DNA from: Bacillus sp. BHET2
GTDB lineage: Bacteria > Bacillota > Bacilli > Bacillales > Bacillaceae_B
NCBI RefSeq assembly: GCF_005938125.1
Contig: NZ_VCQN01000001.1
Span: forward strand, 372,001-436,000
Direction: 5' to 3'
DNA length: 64,000 bases
The position numbers and the translations under genes were made by a program. The notes under the pieces are model-generated. The model had not been told where the DNA came from. It ran no database searches and saw nothing but the letters and a program-made list of their open reading frames with translations. The stretch's first letter is position 1. Every line of letters begins with the position of its first letter. This document shows, in pieces, positions 55,105 through 63,841 of the stretch.

Positions 55105-56664
55105 TTACTCATCTACGTCTTTTTTCGTTCGTGCTTTCTTCTCTGGAATACGGCCCTGGTCAATAGGGTGATTACTTACGGGACGCTTGTCTAAATATTG
55201 ATACGGTAAACGGAATATGCTGTATTTCAAATCTGAAAATCGAAATGGGTATAAAGGGGACAAATAAGGTCTCCCCAATGTGGTGATTTTTAATAAATGA
55301 ATCAATAAGAAGCAGAAGCAAAACATAATCCCGATGCCACCATATAATCCTGCCATAATAATAATCGGAAAACGCAAAATCCTAACGGCAGTACCCATAG
55401 CATAACTCGGTGCTGTGAACGACCCAAGAGCAGAAATGGCAATAATAATGATTAGGATGTTACTTGTAAACCCTGCTTGAACAGATGCTTGGCCGATGAC
55501 GATACCACCAACGATCCCCATTGTCTGCCCAACCTTGGTGGGTAATCTCGCTCCTGCTTCACGTAACAATTCAATAATGAATTCTAATAGAAGTGCCTCA
55601 AATACAGGCGGGAATGGAACATTGGATCGGGACTGTCCCAGGGAAACAAGGAGTGCTGATGGAATGACTTCATAATGGTACGTTAACACCGCCACGTATG
55701 CAGGGGTTAACAGAATGGAAAAGAAGATCGCCACAAATCGTACCAACCGAAGAAATGTTCCCATGTTCCATCGCATATAGATATCTTCTGTTGATTCGAA
55801 GAAATTCATAAATGTCGATGGACCGATGATGGCTGTTGGACTTCTGTCGACCAATAACGCAATCTTCCCGTGAAGGAGAGATATGGTGCAACGGTCAGGG
55901 AGTTCTGTCGTAATGAATTGCGGGAAAATGGTAAATGAATTATCTTCAATCATTTGTGCCAATACAGTAGAATCTACAATGCTATCCACTTCTATTTCTG
56001 TGATGCGCTGCCTGAACGTATTTACGTTCTCTTCTTCTGCAATATCTTTTATGTAAATCATCTGTACTTTTTTCTTGGTTCTCGACCCGATCATAAAGGT
56101 TTCAACGCAAAGTTTCGGATCATTGATATTAGAGCGGATTAAATTCAAGTTTTTCGTGATGGATTCAGTAAATGAAATTTTCGGACCAAACACAAGAGAT
56201 TCCGTTTCTGCTTTTTCCAAGGCACGTGTGCCCTTGTCCGCAACATCGGCAAGTATCCCGTGTGTATCGTCTTCTTTAAAGATATAAGCAGTTCCGTTAA
56301 CCAAATTATTCACAACATCAGTAATGGAATCCGTTGTCGTCAATTTTGCAATATTAATGGTATTCTTGATGACGATATAGTCTATTTCACCGGTGCATTC
56401 TTCAAGTGGCCTTACAATACTATCTTGCATGGACGATGGATTGACCATGTCTTCAAAATAAGCAATGGCCAAGTTTTGTTCATTGACCGTAATGGTACGG
56501 AACACCAAATCCTCACTATTGCTCACGAGAGAAAGCAGTTCTTTATGGAACGACTCGATGTTAAAGCTGTGAGGGGACTCCTGGTCAACATCTTTTTCTA
56601 CTTTTCTCCGTTTAAACACAGTATTCAACACCCTAAACCTCAATTTATTGATTAGACTCCCCAT
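55105..56664 (-). CDS. Spore germination receptor subunit A, second operon
   Basis: The 519-residue protein has the GerA layout: soluble N-terminal half, then four to five hydrophobic segments, with FPQFITTELPDRCTISLLHGK and YHYEVIPSALLVSL. It heads the second receptor operon. The Shine-Dalgarno before its ATG is weak, and no clear sigma-G promoter was found, unlike the first operon. The tail is rich in lysine and arginine. Confidence 0.9.
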   Translation of the reverse strand: MGSLINKLRFRVLNTVFKRRKVEKDVDQESPHSFNIESFHKELLSLVSNSEDLVFRTITVNEQNLAIAYFEDMVNPSSMQDSIVRPLEECTGEIDYIVIKNTINIAKLTTTDSITDVVNNLVNGTAYIFKEDDTHGILADVADKGTRALEKAETESLVFGPKISFTESITKNLNLIRSNINDPKLCVETFMIGSRTKKKVQMIYIKDIAEEENVNTFRQRITEIEVDSIVDSTVLAQMIEDNSFTIFPQFITTELPDRCTISLLHGKIALLVDRSPTAIIGPSTFMNFFESTEDIYMRWNMGTFLRLVRFVAIFFSILLTPAYVAVLTYHYEVIPSALLVSLGQSRSNVPFPPVFEALLLEFIIELLREAGARLPTKVGQTMGIVGGIVIGQASVQAGFTSNILIIIIAISALGSFTAPSYAMGTAVRILRFPIIIMAGLYGGIGIMFCFCFLLIHLLKITTLGRPYLSPLYPFRFSDLKYSIFRLPYQYLDKRPVSNHPIDQGRIPEKKARTKKDVDE

Positions 56665-56796
56665 GAAATCGTTTCTTAATCATAGCTGTGGTGATTTTTT
56701 TAACCACTTTTCTAAGAGAGCCATGTGAAATGATCCAATAGGAAAGATACATAAAATTATATTAAATTGGGAAAGGTAGGCAAGGAGGTGATTTAG

Positions 56797-56928
56797 ATGA
56801 ACAAAAAGAAGAAAGATCCGTCAAAGGCTGTGTTAGGTTCCTCAGAGGTGGAAGGACAAGGGACGGCAAATCATGAATTATCAGGTGGTTTGAAAACCCC
56901 ATCTTCAAGAAAGCAAATGAAAAAATAA
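56797..56928 (+). CDS. 43-residue SASP-like small protein
   Basis: ATG 56797 follows AAGGAGGTGAT. The peptide starts MNKKKKDPSKAVLGSSEVEG and continues hydrophilic and glycine/serine-rich to a basic end. The composition and length recall minor small acid-soluble spore proteins such as SspL, but the match is loose. Expression in the forespore would fit the nearby ger operon. No terminator is evident right after it. Confidence 0.45.
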   Translation: MNKKKKDPSKAVLGSSEVEGQGTANHELSGGLKTPSSRKQMKK

Positions 56929-56995
56929 AAAAACAAGTCTTCACGTACATATTGACCATTACTTTGGTGTTCATATATTAAAATGGAGTAAAGTG

Positions 56996-57004
56996 TGGTA
57001 TAAT
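56996..57004 (+). promoter_or_regulatory. Extended -10 promoter of the YdjO gene
   Basis: TGGTATAAT is an extended -10 element; the -35 region is poor. It would give a leader of about 135 nt, long as in other cold-induced genes. Confidence 0.45.
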
Positions 57005-57144
57005 GGAAATAATCGAAGCAATTGATCCGATTTTATTAGCGAAATTTTGACCACATACTATCTGCAGCATACATTACCACAACATTATTTTCCTGTTAGA
57101 AAGCATAGCAAGGAAATCCTACTTACCTTAAAGGAGGACGTTCA

Positions 57145-57360
57145 ATGGCTTTTGGTCGTAGAAATCAAGTTGAGGAAGAAATTAAAACAGAGGATACTAA
57201 GATTTGGGCTTGTTCCGCTGAAGATTGCAAAGGCTGGATGAGAGACAATTTCAAAAGTGAAGAGGCACCTAAGTGTCCGCTCTGTAAAGAAGAGATGGTG
57301 ACTTCCACTAAAGTATTACAAGTGGTAGATAACCCGCACCCTACAATGAAATCATCCTAA
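57145..57360 (+). CDS. Cold-inducible YdjO-family protein
   Basis: The 71-residue protein has two cysteine pairs (WACSAEDCKGW and CPLCKEEM), a probable zinc site, and the YdjO-type start MAFGRRNQVEEE. YdjO is induced by cold in B. subtilis; its function is unknown. AAAGGAGG precedes ATG. A perfect terminator follows. Confidence 0.75.
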   Translation: MAFGRRNQVEEEIKTEDTKIWACSAEDCKGWMRDNFKSEEAPKCPLCKEEMVTSTKVLQVVDNPHPTMKSS

Positions 57361-57369
57361 TGGATTGTA

Positions 57370-57399
57370 AAGAACCAATCATCTGATTGGTTCTTTTTT
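57370..57399 (+). terminator. Intrinsic terminator of the YdjO gene
   Basis: AAGAACCAATCA and TGATTGGTTCTT form a near loop-free stem, followed by T residues. Confidence 0.9.
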
Positions 57400-57499
57400 C
57401 ATTTTCAAGATATTTAGGTATGTTTTCAAAAAATAATTAAACTCTTTTTTTATAATTGAATAGTATGTAGTGTATGAATGTATTAAAGGAGGGAGCACC

Positions 57500-57631
57500 A
57501 TGTCCAACAAGAAAGAGAAAGAAGTAAAAAGTCCGACTTCCGATGAAAAAGAAACTGTATGGGATAGCTTTTGGAAGCTGTCAAAGCCCGATGAAGTGAA
57601 TACAGAAGAAAAAACGGTTAAATGGTTTTAG
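57500..57631 (+). CDS. 43-residue charged protein, unknown
   Basis: ATG 57500 follows AAAGGAGG. The peptide begins MSNKKEKEVKSPTSDEKE, has a central WDSFWKL block, and ends VKWF. It is soluble. A strong terminator six bases after the stop makes a complete unit. No family is recognised. Confidence 0.5.
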   Translation: MSNKKEKEVKSPTSDEKETVWDSFWKLSKPDEVNTEEKTVKWF

Positions 57632-57637
57632 TGAAGT

Positions 57638-57679
57638 GGCTGTGCATGCTGGGTGTGAATCCACATGCACAGCCTTTTT
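57638..57679 (+). terminator. Intrinsic terminator of the 43-residue gene
   Basis: GGCTGTGCATG and CATGCACAGCC enclose 15 bases, followed by five T residues. Confidence 0.85.
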
Positions 57680-57824
57680 CGTTTATTTCTTATTTATAGA
57701 GATAATAAAGAAACGAAAGATGAGGGGACTCTTTTCTTATGGAAAATCGGTCATGCCTATTGGCACGTTCTTCATTCTGGAATACAATAAAGGAATACAA
57801 ATAATTATATATGGAGGGAAGACT

Positions 57825-59951
57825 GTGATTCAAGAAGCGCAACAGGCTTTAAAGCAATACTTCGGGTATGACGAATTCAGAGAAGGACAAGCAAACATTA
57901 TTGAATACATATTGGATGGTAAAAACACTGTCGGGATCATGCCGACAGGAGGCGGGAAGTCGATCTGCTACCAAATTCCTGCCCTCATGCTGGATGGTGT
58001 GACACTCGTGATTTCCCCACTTATCTCTCTGATGAAGGACCAGGTGGATTCATTGATTCATCAGGGGATTAAAGCTACCTATATCAATAGCACTCTATCG
58101 AACAGTGAGGTAGAGACAAGAATGGAAGAGATTTCATTAGGCGAGTACAAGCTCGTTTATATCGCTCCGGAAAGATTAGAGTCATATGGATTCCTCCGTT
58201 TCCTCAATACTTTGCCCATCCCCCTTGTAGCTGTTGATGAAGCACACTGTTTATCCCAGTGGGGTCATGATTTCAGACCGAGCTATCTAGGGATCTCTAA
58301 AGCAGTGGATCAACTTCAATCCAAACCGACCATACTTGCTCTAACAGCAACCGCTACTCCCGAAGTCCAAGCGGATATTCTTCATCACTTACATATTCCA
58401 GAACAATATAAAGTATTAACTGGGTTTCAACGAACGAATTTATTTTTCCAAGTGGTAAAGGGTGAAGACCGTAAACGGTGGGTAGCAAAGTATGTACAAA
58501 AAAATGAGCAGCATTCCGGCATCATTTATTGCGCTACACGTAAAGAAGTGGAAAATCTGTATGTATATCTCGAGAAAAAGGGATATTCGGTCGGGAAATA
58601 TCATGGGGGACTGTCTGACACATTAAGGCAAGAGCAACAAGAGGAATTCTTGAATGATTCGATCACCATCATGATTGCGACTAATGCATTTGGTATGGGG
58701 ATCAATAAATCGAACGTCCGATATGTGATTCATTATCAAATCCCTAAGAATATGGAAGGGTATTATCAGGAAGCAGGAAGAGCAGGTCGTGACGGTGTAG
58801 ACAGTGAATGTATCTTGTTGTTTTCACCTCAGGATATCCAAACGCAGCGGTACATCATTGACCAAAATATTGTGAATCAGGAATTGCATGAGAATGAAAT
58901 GCAAAAGCTCCGGGACATGATTGACTTTGTGCATACAGAAGCATGTTTACAAAACTATATTTTAGCGTATTTTGGGGAACATGTAGATGCGGCATGTGGT
59001 CACTGCAGCAATTGCCTGGATGAGCGGGAATCTGAAGATGTAACGAAAGAAGCACAAATGGTATTATCCTGCATGATGAGGATGAATGAACGATTCGGTA
59101 CCTCACTCATAAGCGGCGTGCTCACCGGTTCAAAAGGGAAAAAAATTCTCGAATGGGGATTTGACCGTCTTACTACTTACGGGTTAATGAAGGACCAGTC
59201 TCAAAAAGAAGTTGGTTTATTCATCGACTACCTGATTTCGGAAGGGGTTATACAAGTGGAAGGGGGAAGCTTTCCGGTTCTTAAGGTTTCAAGCAAAGGG
59301 AAAGAGGTGTTAATGGGGGACCGAACCGTGGCCAGAAAAGTACAGCCGACGGTTTCTGCCATTATCCCTCAGGAAGATGAGTTGTTCCAGGCTCTTCGTA
59401 CCCTGCGGAAATCGATCGCAGATTCAGAAGGGGTCCCACCCTTTGTTATTTTCTCCGATAAGGCGTTGCAGGATATGTGTGTGAAGAGACCGAAAACATC
59501 CCAGGAATTTCTTCATGTCAGCGGAGTGGGGGAAAGTAAGTTGAATCGATACGGAGAAATTTTCATTAAAGAAATCTCAGCTTTTTTAAATGAGTTTCCA
59601 GATCACCAAGTAGAGATTCAAAAGCCTGCTTCAATCCAGAAAGCAAATCACTCAGACACACCTTCTTATTTGATCAGCTACGCACTATTCAAGGATCAAA
59701 AAGGGATTAAAGAGATTTCGAAAGAGCGGGGCATGAGCACGGCAACGATTGAAAATCATATCATCCGTACCTATCAGGAAGGAATCTTGGATGATTGGAG
59801 CATTTTGTTTACAGAAGCAGAAGAAACCCTGATTGAAGAAGCCGTTTCGAAAGTAGGACCAGCCCCTTTGAAACCGATTAAAGAAGAATTACCGAAAGAA
59901 ATAAGTTATTTCCAAATAAAAGGGTACCTGGTTAAAAACGGACAAGGGTAA
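57825..59951 (+). CDS. recQ: RecQ-family ATP-dependent DNA helicase
   Basis: The 708-residue protein starts at GTG 57825, after GGAGGG; a 63-residue upstream extension overlaps the preceding terminator and is not coding. Walker A is PTGGGKS (about 40-46), Walker B is DEAH (about 138-141), and the RecQ zinc domain has CGHCSNC. An HRDC domain (about 515-590) and a C-terminal helix-turn-helix domain (about 615-665) follow. It unwinds forked DNA in repair. Length is greater than B. subtilis RecQ (591) because of the C-terminal domain. Confidence 0.9.
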   Translation: MIQEAQQALKQYFGYDEFREGQANIIEYILDGKNTVGIMPTGGGKSICYQIPALMLDGVTLVISPLISLMKDQVDSLIHQGIKATYINSTLSNSEVETRMEEISLGEYKLVYIAPERLESYGFLRFLNTLPIPLVAVDEAHCLSQWGHDFRPSYLGISKAVDQLQSKPTILALTATATPEVQADILHHLHIPEQYKVLTGFQRTNLFFQVVKGEDRKRWVAKYVQKNEQHSGIIYCATRKEVENLYVYLEKKGYSVGKYHGGLSDTLRQEQQEEFLNDSITIMIATNAFGMGINKSNVRYVIHYQIPKNMEGYYQEAGRAGRDGVDSECILLFSPQDIQTQRYIIDQNIVNQELHENEMQKLRDMIDFVHTEACLQNYILAYFGEHVDAACGHCSNCLDERESEDVTKEAQMVLSCMMRMNERFGTSLISGVLTGSKGKKILEWGFDRLTTYGLMKDQSQKEVGLFIDYLISEGVIQVEGGSFPVLKVSSKGKEVLMGDRTVARKVQPTVSAIIPQEDELFQALRTLRKSIADSEGVPPFVIFSDKALQDMCVKRPKTSQEFLHVSGVGESKLNRYGEIFIKEISAFLNEFPDHQVEIQKPASIQKANHSDTPSYLISYALFKDQKGIKEISKERGMSTATIENHIIRTYQEGILDDWSILFTEAEETLIEEAVSKVGPAPLKPIKEELPKEISYFQIKGYLVKNGQG

Positions 59952-59978
59952 GTTGTCCAGGTTTACTGACCCTATATC

Positions 59979-60015
59979 AAAAAAAGCAGATGCCAACGGG
60001 GGCATCTGCTTTTTT
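59979..60015. terminator. Bidirectional terminator
   Basis: AAAAAAGCAGATGCC and GGCATCTGCTTTTTT enclose a short loop between convergent genes. Confidence 0.95.
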
Positions 60016-60027
60016 ACTAGTATTCAA

Positions 60028-61629
60028 TTACGCTTTCATTGCAGCTTTCATTTCCAAAAATTCATCATACGTTGTTTCCTTATCGATTAAACCGTCTTCT
60101 GTGAGCTCGATTATGCGATTGGAGATGGTGTGAATGAACTGATGGTCATGGGAAGCGAAGATCATCGCACCTTTGAAGTTAATCAATCCATTATTCAATG
60201 CCGTGATGGACTCCAAATCTAAGTGATTCGTAGGTTCATCGAGTAGCAAAACATTTGATCCGCTAAGCATCATCTTCGATAACATGCAGCGAACCTTTTC
60301 TCCTCCGGAAAGGACACTTGGCTTTTTCAGTACTTCTTCACCGGAGAATAACATACGACCAAGGAATCCGCGAAGGAATGTTTCGCTTTCATCAGCTGGT
60401 GAGTATTGACGTAGCCAATCCACAAGTGACGGTTCGTTTCCTTCAAAATACTTGGAGTTATCATTCGGGAAGTACGCTTGAGTCGTTGTCACTCCCCATC
60501 TGACTGAACCGCTGTCAGGCTCCATTTCTCCAGCCAAGATCTTGAATAGAGTCGTTTTCGCAATTTCATTGGCACCGACCAATGCGATTTTATCATCTTT
60601 GTTCAGGATGAAGCTTACATCGTTTAGTACTTTGACGCCATCGATTGTCTTTGTCAGACCTTCTACACGGAGTACATCATTTCCGATTTCCCGTTCAGGT
60701 TTGAATTGAACATATGGGTAACGACGAGAGCTAGGCTTGATATCGTCCAATGAGATTTTCTCAAGCGATTTTTTACGAGAAGTAGCTTGTTTGGATTTAG
60801 ATGCGTTGGCACTAAATCGGGCAACGAATGCCTGAAGCTCTTTGATTTTTTCTTCTTTTTTCTTGTTTTGGTCCTGAGCCATTTTAAGTGCTAACTGACT
60901 GGACTCATACCAGAAATCGTAGTTCCCTACATACACTTGAATTTTACCGAAATCAAGATCAGCAATGTGCGTACATACTTTGTTTAAGAAGTGACGGTCA
61001 TGTGATACGACGATTACGGTATTTTCAAAATTGATTAGAAAATCTTCTAACCATTGGATCGCTTGGATGTCCAAGTGGTTGGTAGGCTCATCCAGTAAAA
61101 GAACATCTGGTTTGCCGAATAGTGCTTGTGCCAATAAGATCTTCACTTTGTCTCCACCGGTTAGTTCGGACATTTGTTTCGTGTGAAGGTCCTCGTTGAT
61201 GCCTAAGCCTTTTAGTAGGATTGCAGCTTCTGATTCAGCTTCCCAACCGTTTAGCTCAGCGAATTCGCCTTCTAATTCTGCCGCTCTCATGCCGTCTTCA
61301 TCTGAGAAGTCTTCCTTCATGTAGATGGCGTCTTTTTCTTGCATTACTTCATATAAACGGGTATGCCCCATAATGACCACTTTTAGTGCTTCATACTCTT
61401 CATATTCGAAGTGATCCTGCTTTAAGACCGCAAGACGCTCTCCTGAACCCATTGCTACGTGTCCAGTTTGCGCTTCGATTTCTCCAGAGAGAATTTTTAG
61501 AAATGTTGATTTACCTGCCCCGTTTGCTCCGATAAGGCCATAGCAATTCCCTGGATTAAACTTTATATTCACGTCTTCGAATAGTTTTCTATCACCAAAA
61601 CGTAGACTTACATCTGAAACTTGAATCAT
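60028..61629 (-). CDS. ABC-F family ATPase (YkpA/YbiT-like)
   Basis: The 533-residue protein has two ABC domains without membrane segments, separated by a charged helical linker (about 240-320). The first site has GANGAGKS, signature LTGGDK and DEPTNHLD. The second has GANEIAKTT, signature LSGGEK and DEPTNHLD. ABC-F proteins act on the ribosome; housekeeping members tune translation. YkpA is the closest named relative. It may confer antibiotic tolerance, but that is not shown. Confidence 0.85.
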   Translation of the reverse strand: MIQVSDVSLRFGDRKLFEDVNIKFNPGNCYGLIGANGAGKSTFLKILSGEIEAQTGHVAMGSGERLAVLKQDHFEYEEYEALKVVIMGHTRLYEVMQEKDAIYMKEDFSDEDGMRAAELEGEFAELNGWEAESEAAILLKGLGINEDLHTKQMSELTGGDKVKILLAQALFGKPDVLLLDEPTNHLDIQAIQWLEDFLINFENTVIVVSHDRHFLNKVCTHIADLDFGKIQVYVGNYDFWYESSQLALKMAQDQNKKKEEKIKELQAFVARFSANASKSKQATSRKKSLEKISLDDIKPSSRRYPYVQFKPEREIGNDVLRVEGLTKTIDGVKVLNDVSFILNKDDKIALVGANEIAKTTLFKILAGEMEPDSGSVRWGVTTTQAYFPNDNSKYFEGNEPSLVDWLRQYSPADESETFLRGFLGRMLFSGEEVLKKPSVLSGGEKVRCMLSKMMLSGSNVLLLDEPTNHLDLESITALNNGLINFKGAMIFASHDHQFIHTISNRIIELTEDGLIDKETTYDEFLEMKAAMKA

Positions 61630-61834
61630 GTGTGATATACCTCCTAATACTCAATCTAAAAGATTATAACATGCAAGTATGTGAAAAAGATAGAGTGTTA
61701 GCAGGAAGTGTGTTAAATTTACCGGCTGGTTACATCAGTGGATAGCGGAAATTTGGTGGGATGGAGGGGACCTTTGAGGAGGGGGATTGATCGCACTTTT
61801 AATAGGAAAGAGGGAGGGTGGTTCTGGATGGGGT

Positions 61835-61974
61835 GATTTTTGGCTCATTTCTGCCATGTGTTAAAGAAGCTAGGGGAAAATGCATTTTCCCCTAGCTTCT
61901 TTAACACATGGCGACCTTTCAGCTTTGCTGAAAGGCGAGTGAAACCTTGGTTTCACTCGAATGAGCCAAAAATC
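61835..61974. repeat. 140-bp cloverleaf of nested perfect inverted repeats
   Basis: A 15-bp closing stem (61835-61849 with 61960-61974, GATTTTTGGCTCATT) encloses three adjacent perfect hairpins. H1 is a 58-base palindrome with 29-bp arms (61854-61911). H2 is CCTTTCAGC/GCTGAAAGG with a TTT loop (61915-61935). H3 is CGAGTGAAACC/GGTTTCACTCG with a TT loop (61936-61959). No ORF, ribosome-binding site or T-run is present. The rest of the 450-base gap 61630-62078 shows nothing. Confidence 0.9.
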
Positions 61975-62078
61975 GATGCTTGGATATGCACAGATTCTAT
62001 TATTCGGATGAAGGCCTTCTTATTATTTGGTGTGCTATGATAAATAAATAAAAAAAACAGACAGGTGTTGAGTATCGG

Positions 62079-62357
62079 ATGATGAGGTTTGTGAAGCGTG
62101 TGAGGTTTGTTTTGAATGTTCGTCGGTCGGTTCCGTTTTTGGTTCATTTTTTCCGTTCTCGTGATGTTGCGGTGTGGAAGAAGGTATTGTCAGTTGGGCT
62201 GGTTGGGTTTTATTTCTGGCTTCCGTTGGATTTGATTCCTGATGTGTTTCTTATATTCGGAATTGTGGATGATCTCGCCGTGTATGCATTTATGCTGCAG
62301 CTTATTGTGAAGATGGCTCCCTTGGAGTTGCAGAATCGATACGAATTAAAGAAGTAA
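62079..62357 (+). CDS. YkvA-family (DUF1232) membrane protein
   Basis: The 92-residue protein has the DUF1232 block GFYFWLPLDLIPDVFLIFGIVDDLAVYAFML, comprising one or two membrane segments (about 38-75). The N terminus is strongly basic. B. subtilis YkvA is the homologue; the function is unknown. The ribosome-binding site is weak and the start could be either of two adjacent ATGs. Codon use is valine- and arginine-rich with GTG/GTT/CGT, differing from the neighbours. Confidence 0.75.
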   Translation: MMRFVKRVRFVLNVRRSVPFLVHFFRSRDVAVWKKVLSVGLVGFYFWLPLDLIPDVFLIFGIVDDLAVYAFMLQLIVKMAPLELQNRYELKK

Positions 62358-62424
62358 GTACAGCACCAACATTGGGCTCCTGTCATAGCTTATAAGAAGG
62401 CTATTGCTTAGGAGGAGATACTTG

Positions 62425-62865
62425 ATGCAAGACCAGCACCCGTATTATTTCGATAATGGTGATGACCGTGAAATCGATCAACAGCTGAGAAGGAATATAC
62501 AAAAAGCCATTAATTATCAGTTCAAAGCTATATCCTATTACACACAATTGGCTGAACTTGCCCCGAATGAGACAGCGAAACAAGCCATCCTCGGAATACG
62601 CCAGGATGAAATTCGTCACTTTAATGCCTTTAGCCAGACCTATCTTCAGCTGAACAACCTATATCCATCCCTTCAGTTAGTGAGTTCTCTTGACCTCCCA
62701 TCCAATTATCGTCAAGCGATTCGGGAAAGCATAAAAGATGAAAGTGAATCAGTTACTTTCTATGTATCGATTTCCAATCAATTGACTGAACCAAGATCAC
62801 AGCGAAGATTTATGAGAGCCGCATATGATGAACAGCGACATGCCGACATCCTACGAAACCTATAA
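62425..62865 (+). CDS. Ferritin-like domain protein
   Basis: The 146-residue all-helical protein starts at ATG 62425 after AGGAGGAG; upstream in-frame codons precede the site. The two ExxH motifs of a ferritin-like four-helix bundle are visible (QDEIRHFNAF and DEQRHADIL). The glutamate expected in helix 1 seems replaced by glutamine (YQFKAISYY), so iron oxidation may be impaired. B. subtilis YhjR is a possible homologue. Confidence 0.7.
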   Translation: MQDQHPYYFDNGDDREIDQQLRRNIQKAINYQFKAISYYTQLAELAPNETAKQAILGIRQDEIRHFNAFSQTYLQLNNLYPSLQLVSSLDLPSNYRQAIRESIKDESESVTFYVSISNQLTEPRSQRRFMRAAYDEQRHADILRNL

Positions 62866-62871
62866 AGGAAG

Positions 62872-62918
62872 AAAACCGAAATCCGCCAAAAAAATGGGAA
62901 GCTGATTCCGGTTTTTTC
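62872..62918 (+). terminator. Intrinsic terminator of the ferritin-like gene
   Basis: AAAACCGAAATC pairs with GATTCCGGTTTT (one mismatch), followed by T residues. Confidence 0.75.
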
Positions 62919-62988
62919 TTTTGATTTTATCCAAGTAATTCGATACACTATAAATACATAAATTCCAATAAGAAAGGTATGAATTAAA

Positions 62989-63417
62989 ATGAGTGCCATT
63001 TCACCCAATTCGATACCGAAACCGTTAGTTCAAGTAAATCAGTGGTTCATAGTTATAAGCGTAGTCATTTCTTGGCTGTTTCAAATAGAATTCTTCTTAT
63101 TGCTTCCATTCATCGCTGGATTGTCTGCATTGATCTTTAAATTCAATCCTGTCATAAAGATAGGGAAGCGTTTCTTAAAGAAAGACCCATCCCAGTATAC
63201 ACCTGAGGACGCCGATCAGCAGCAGTTTAATAACATCATTGCTGTAAGCTGTTTAGGTGCAGCAATGATTAGTGCTCTTATTGGATGGAGCACAGGATTC
63301 TACATCTTCTCAGGTATGGTATTTCTAGCGGCATCCATTGCACTTGCCGGATTCTGTATTGGTTGCTTTATCCGTTTTCAGTGGAAGAGATTACAGTATA
63401 AGCGATCTCTGCAGTAG
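62989..63417 (+). CDS. DUF4395 membrane protein
   Basis: The 142-residue protein has four hydrophobic segments and a conserved-looking C-terminal FCIGCFIRFQW. N-terminal PNSIPKPLVQVNQW and the two cysteines in the last segment match the DUF4395 pattern. Some family members sit beside thiol-disulfide exchange genes; none is visible here. An AAAGGT site lies ten bases before ATG. Confidence 0.75.
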   Translation: MSAISPNSIPKPLVQVNQWFIVISVVISWLFQIEFFLLLPFIAGLSALIFKFNPVIKIGKRFLKKDPSQYTPEDADQQQFNNIIAVSCLGAAMISALIGWSTGFYIFSGMVFLAASIALAGFCIGCFIRFQWKRLQYKRSLQ

Positions 63418-63421
63418 TCTA

Positions 63422-63450
63422 TTGACTTGGAATGAGATTCATCGTACACT
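63422..63450 (+). promoter_or_regulatory. Sigma-A promoter of the mutS2-type leader
   Basis: TTGACT and TACACT are 17 bases apart. Transcription would begin near 63457, about 385 nt before the MutS2-type start codon. Confidence 0.6.
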
Positions 63451-63491
63451 AGTCATGAAATCCAATATTGTATACAAAGGGAGTATGTTTT

Positions 63492-63515
63492 ATGTTAGGT
63501 GTCGTTCTTAACTAA
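63492..63515 (+). CDS. Seven-residue leader peptide (MLGVVLN)
   Basis: ATG 63492 follows AAAGGGAG by eight bases, and the frame stops at TAA 63513-63515. It lies 35 bases after the predicted transcription start. Its last codons (GTT CTT AAC TAA) form the 5' arm of the outer stem at 63504-63514, so translation would open that stem. Such short leaders control antibiotic-response genes by ribosome stalling. This is a structural inference. Confidence 0.5.
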   Translation: MLGVVLN

Positions 63516-63610
63516 CCGTGAAATGAATACGGACATTTTGCAATCAATCGTCTTTAATTAGCCGATTGTATAAGCTTATTTAGTTGTGCTTGCAAAATGT
63601 AGTTAAGAAC
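63504..63610 (+). ncRNA. Structured leader RNA with coaxial stems
   Basis: The outer stem GTTCTTAACTA (63504-63514) pairs with TAGTTAAGAAC (63600-63610). The inner stem CATTTTGCAA (63534-63543) pairs with TTGCAAAATG (63590-63599), directly stacked on it. Small hairpins CCGT/ACGG (63516-63532) and CAATCG/CGATTG (63545-63568) branch off. The pattern is too perfect to be chance. No known riboswitch family fits by eye. Confidence 0.65.
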
Positions 63611-63643
63611 AATGGTCATAGCATACTCATTTCCTTTATCAGG

Positions 63644-63676
63644 AGAGCTGTGTCTTTGTGCACAGCTCTTTTTTTG
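63644..63676 (+). terminator. First leader terminator
   Basis: AGAGCTGTG and CACAGCTCT enclose an eight-base loop and are followed by seven T residues. An alternative stem TTGTGCAC/GTGCACAA (63656-63663 with 63676-63683) would displace its 3' arm. Confidence 0.85.
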
Positions 63677-63784
63677 TGCACAATTCCGCAAATCGCTAAA
63701 GTGAGCTCATCCCACTTTGAATGAACGATTGATTTGCGTCACACGTCCTTGATGATGAAGGTTGGATGGAATATGAGTAAAGGA

Positions 63785-63822
63785 AGACCACAATGGACAT
63801 TGTTCGTTGTGGTCTATTTTTG
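63785..63822 (+). terminator. Second leader terminator
   Basis: AGACCACAA and TTGTGGTCT enclose 13 bases and are followed by ATTTTTG. It ends 20 bases before the gene's start, next to the GGAGGAG site. Confidence 0.75.
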
Positions 63823-63841
63823 TCTAAATGGAGGAGATAAC

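Noticed and set aside
57636..57824. 63-codon N-terminal extension of RecQ
   Set aside because: It overlaps a terminator and has no start signal; the RecQ fold begins at GTG 57825.
63773..63841. In-frame ATG 69 bases upstream of the MutS2-type start
   Set aside because: The extension would be translated through the second terminator hairpin, and the site before it is weaker than GGAGGAG at the called start.
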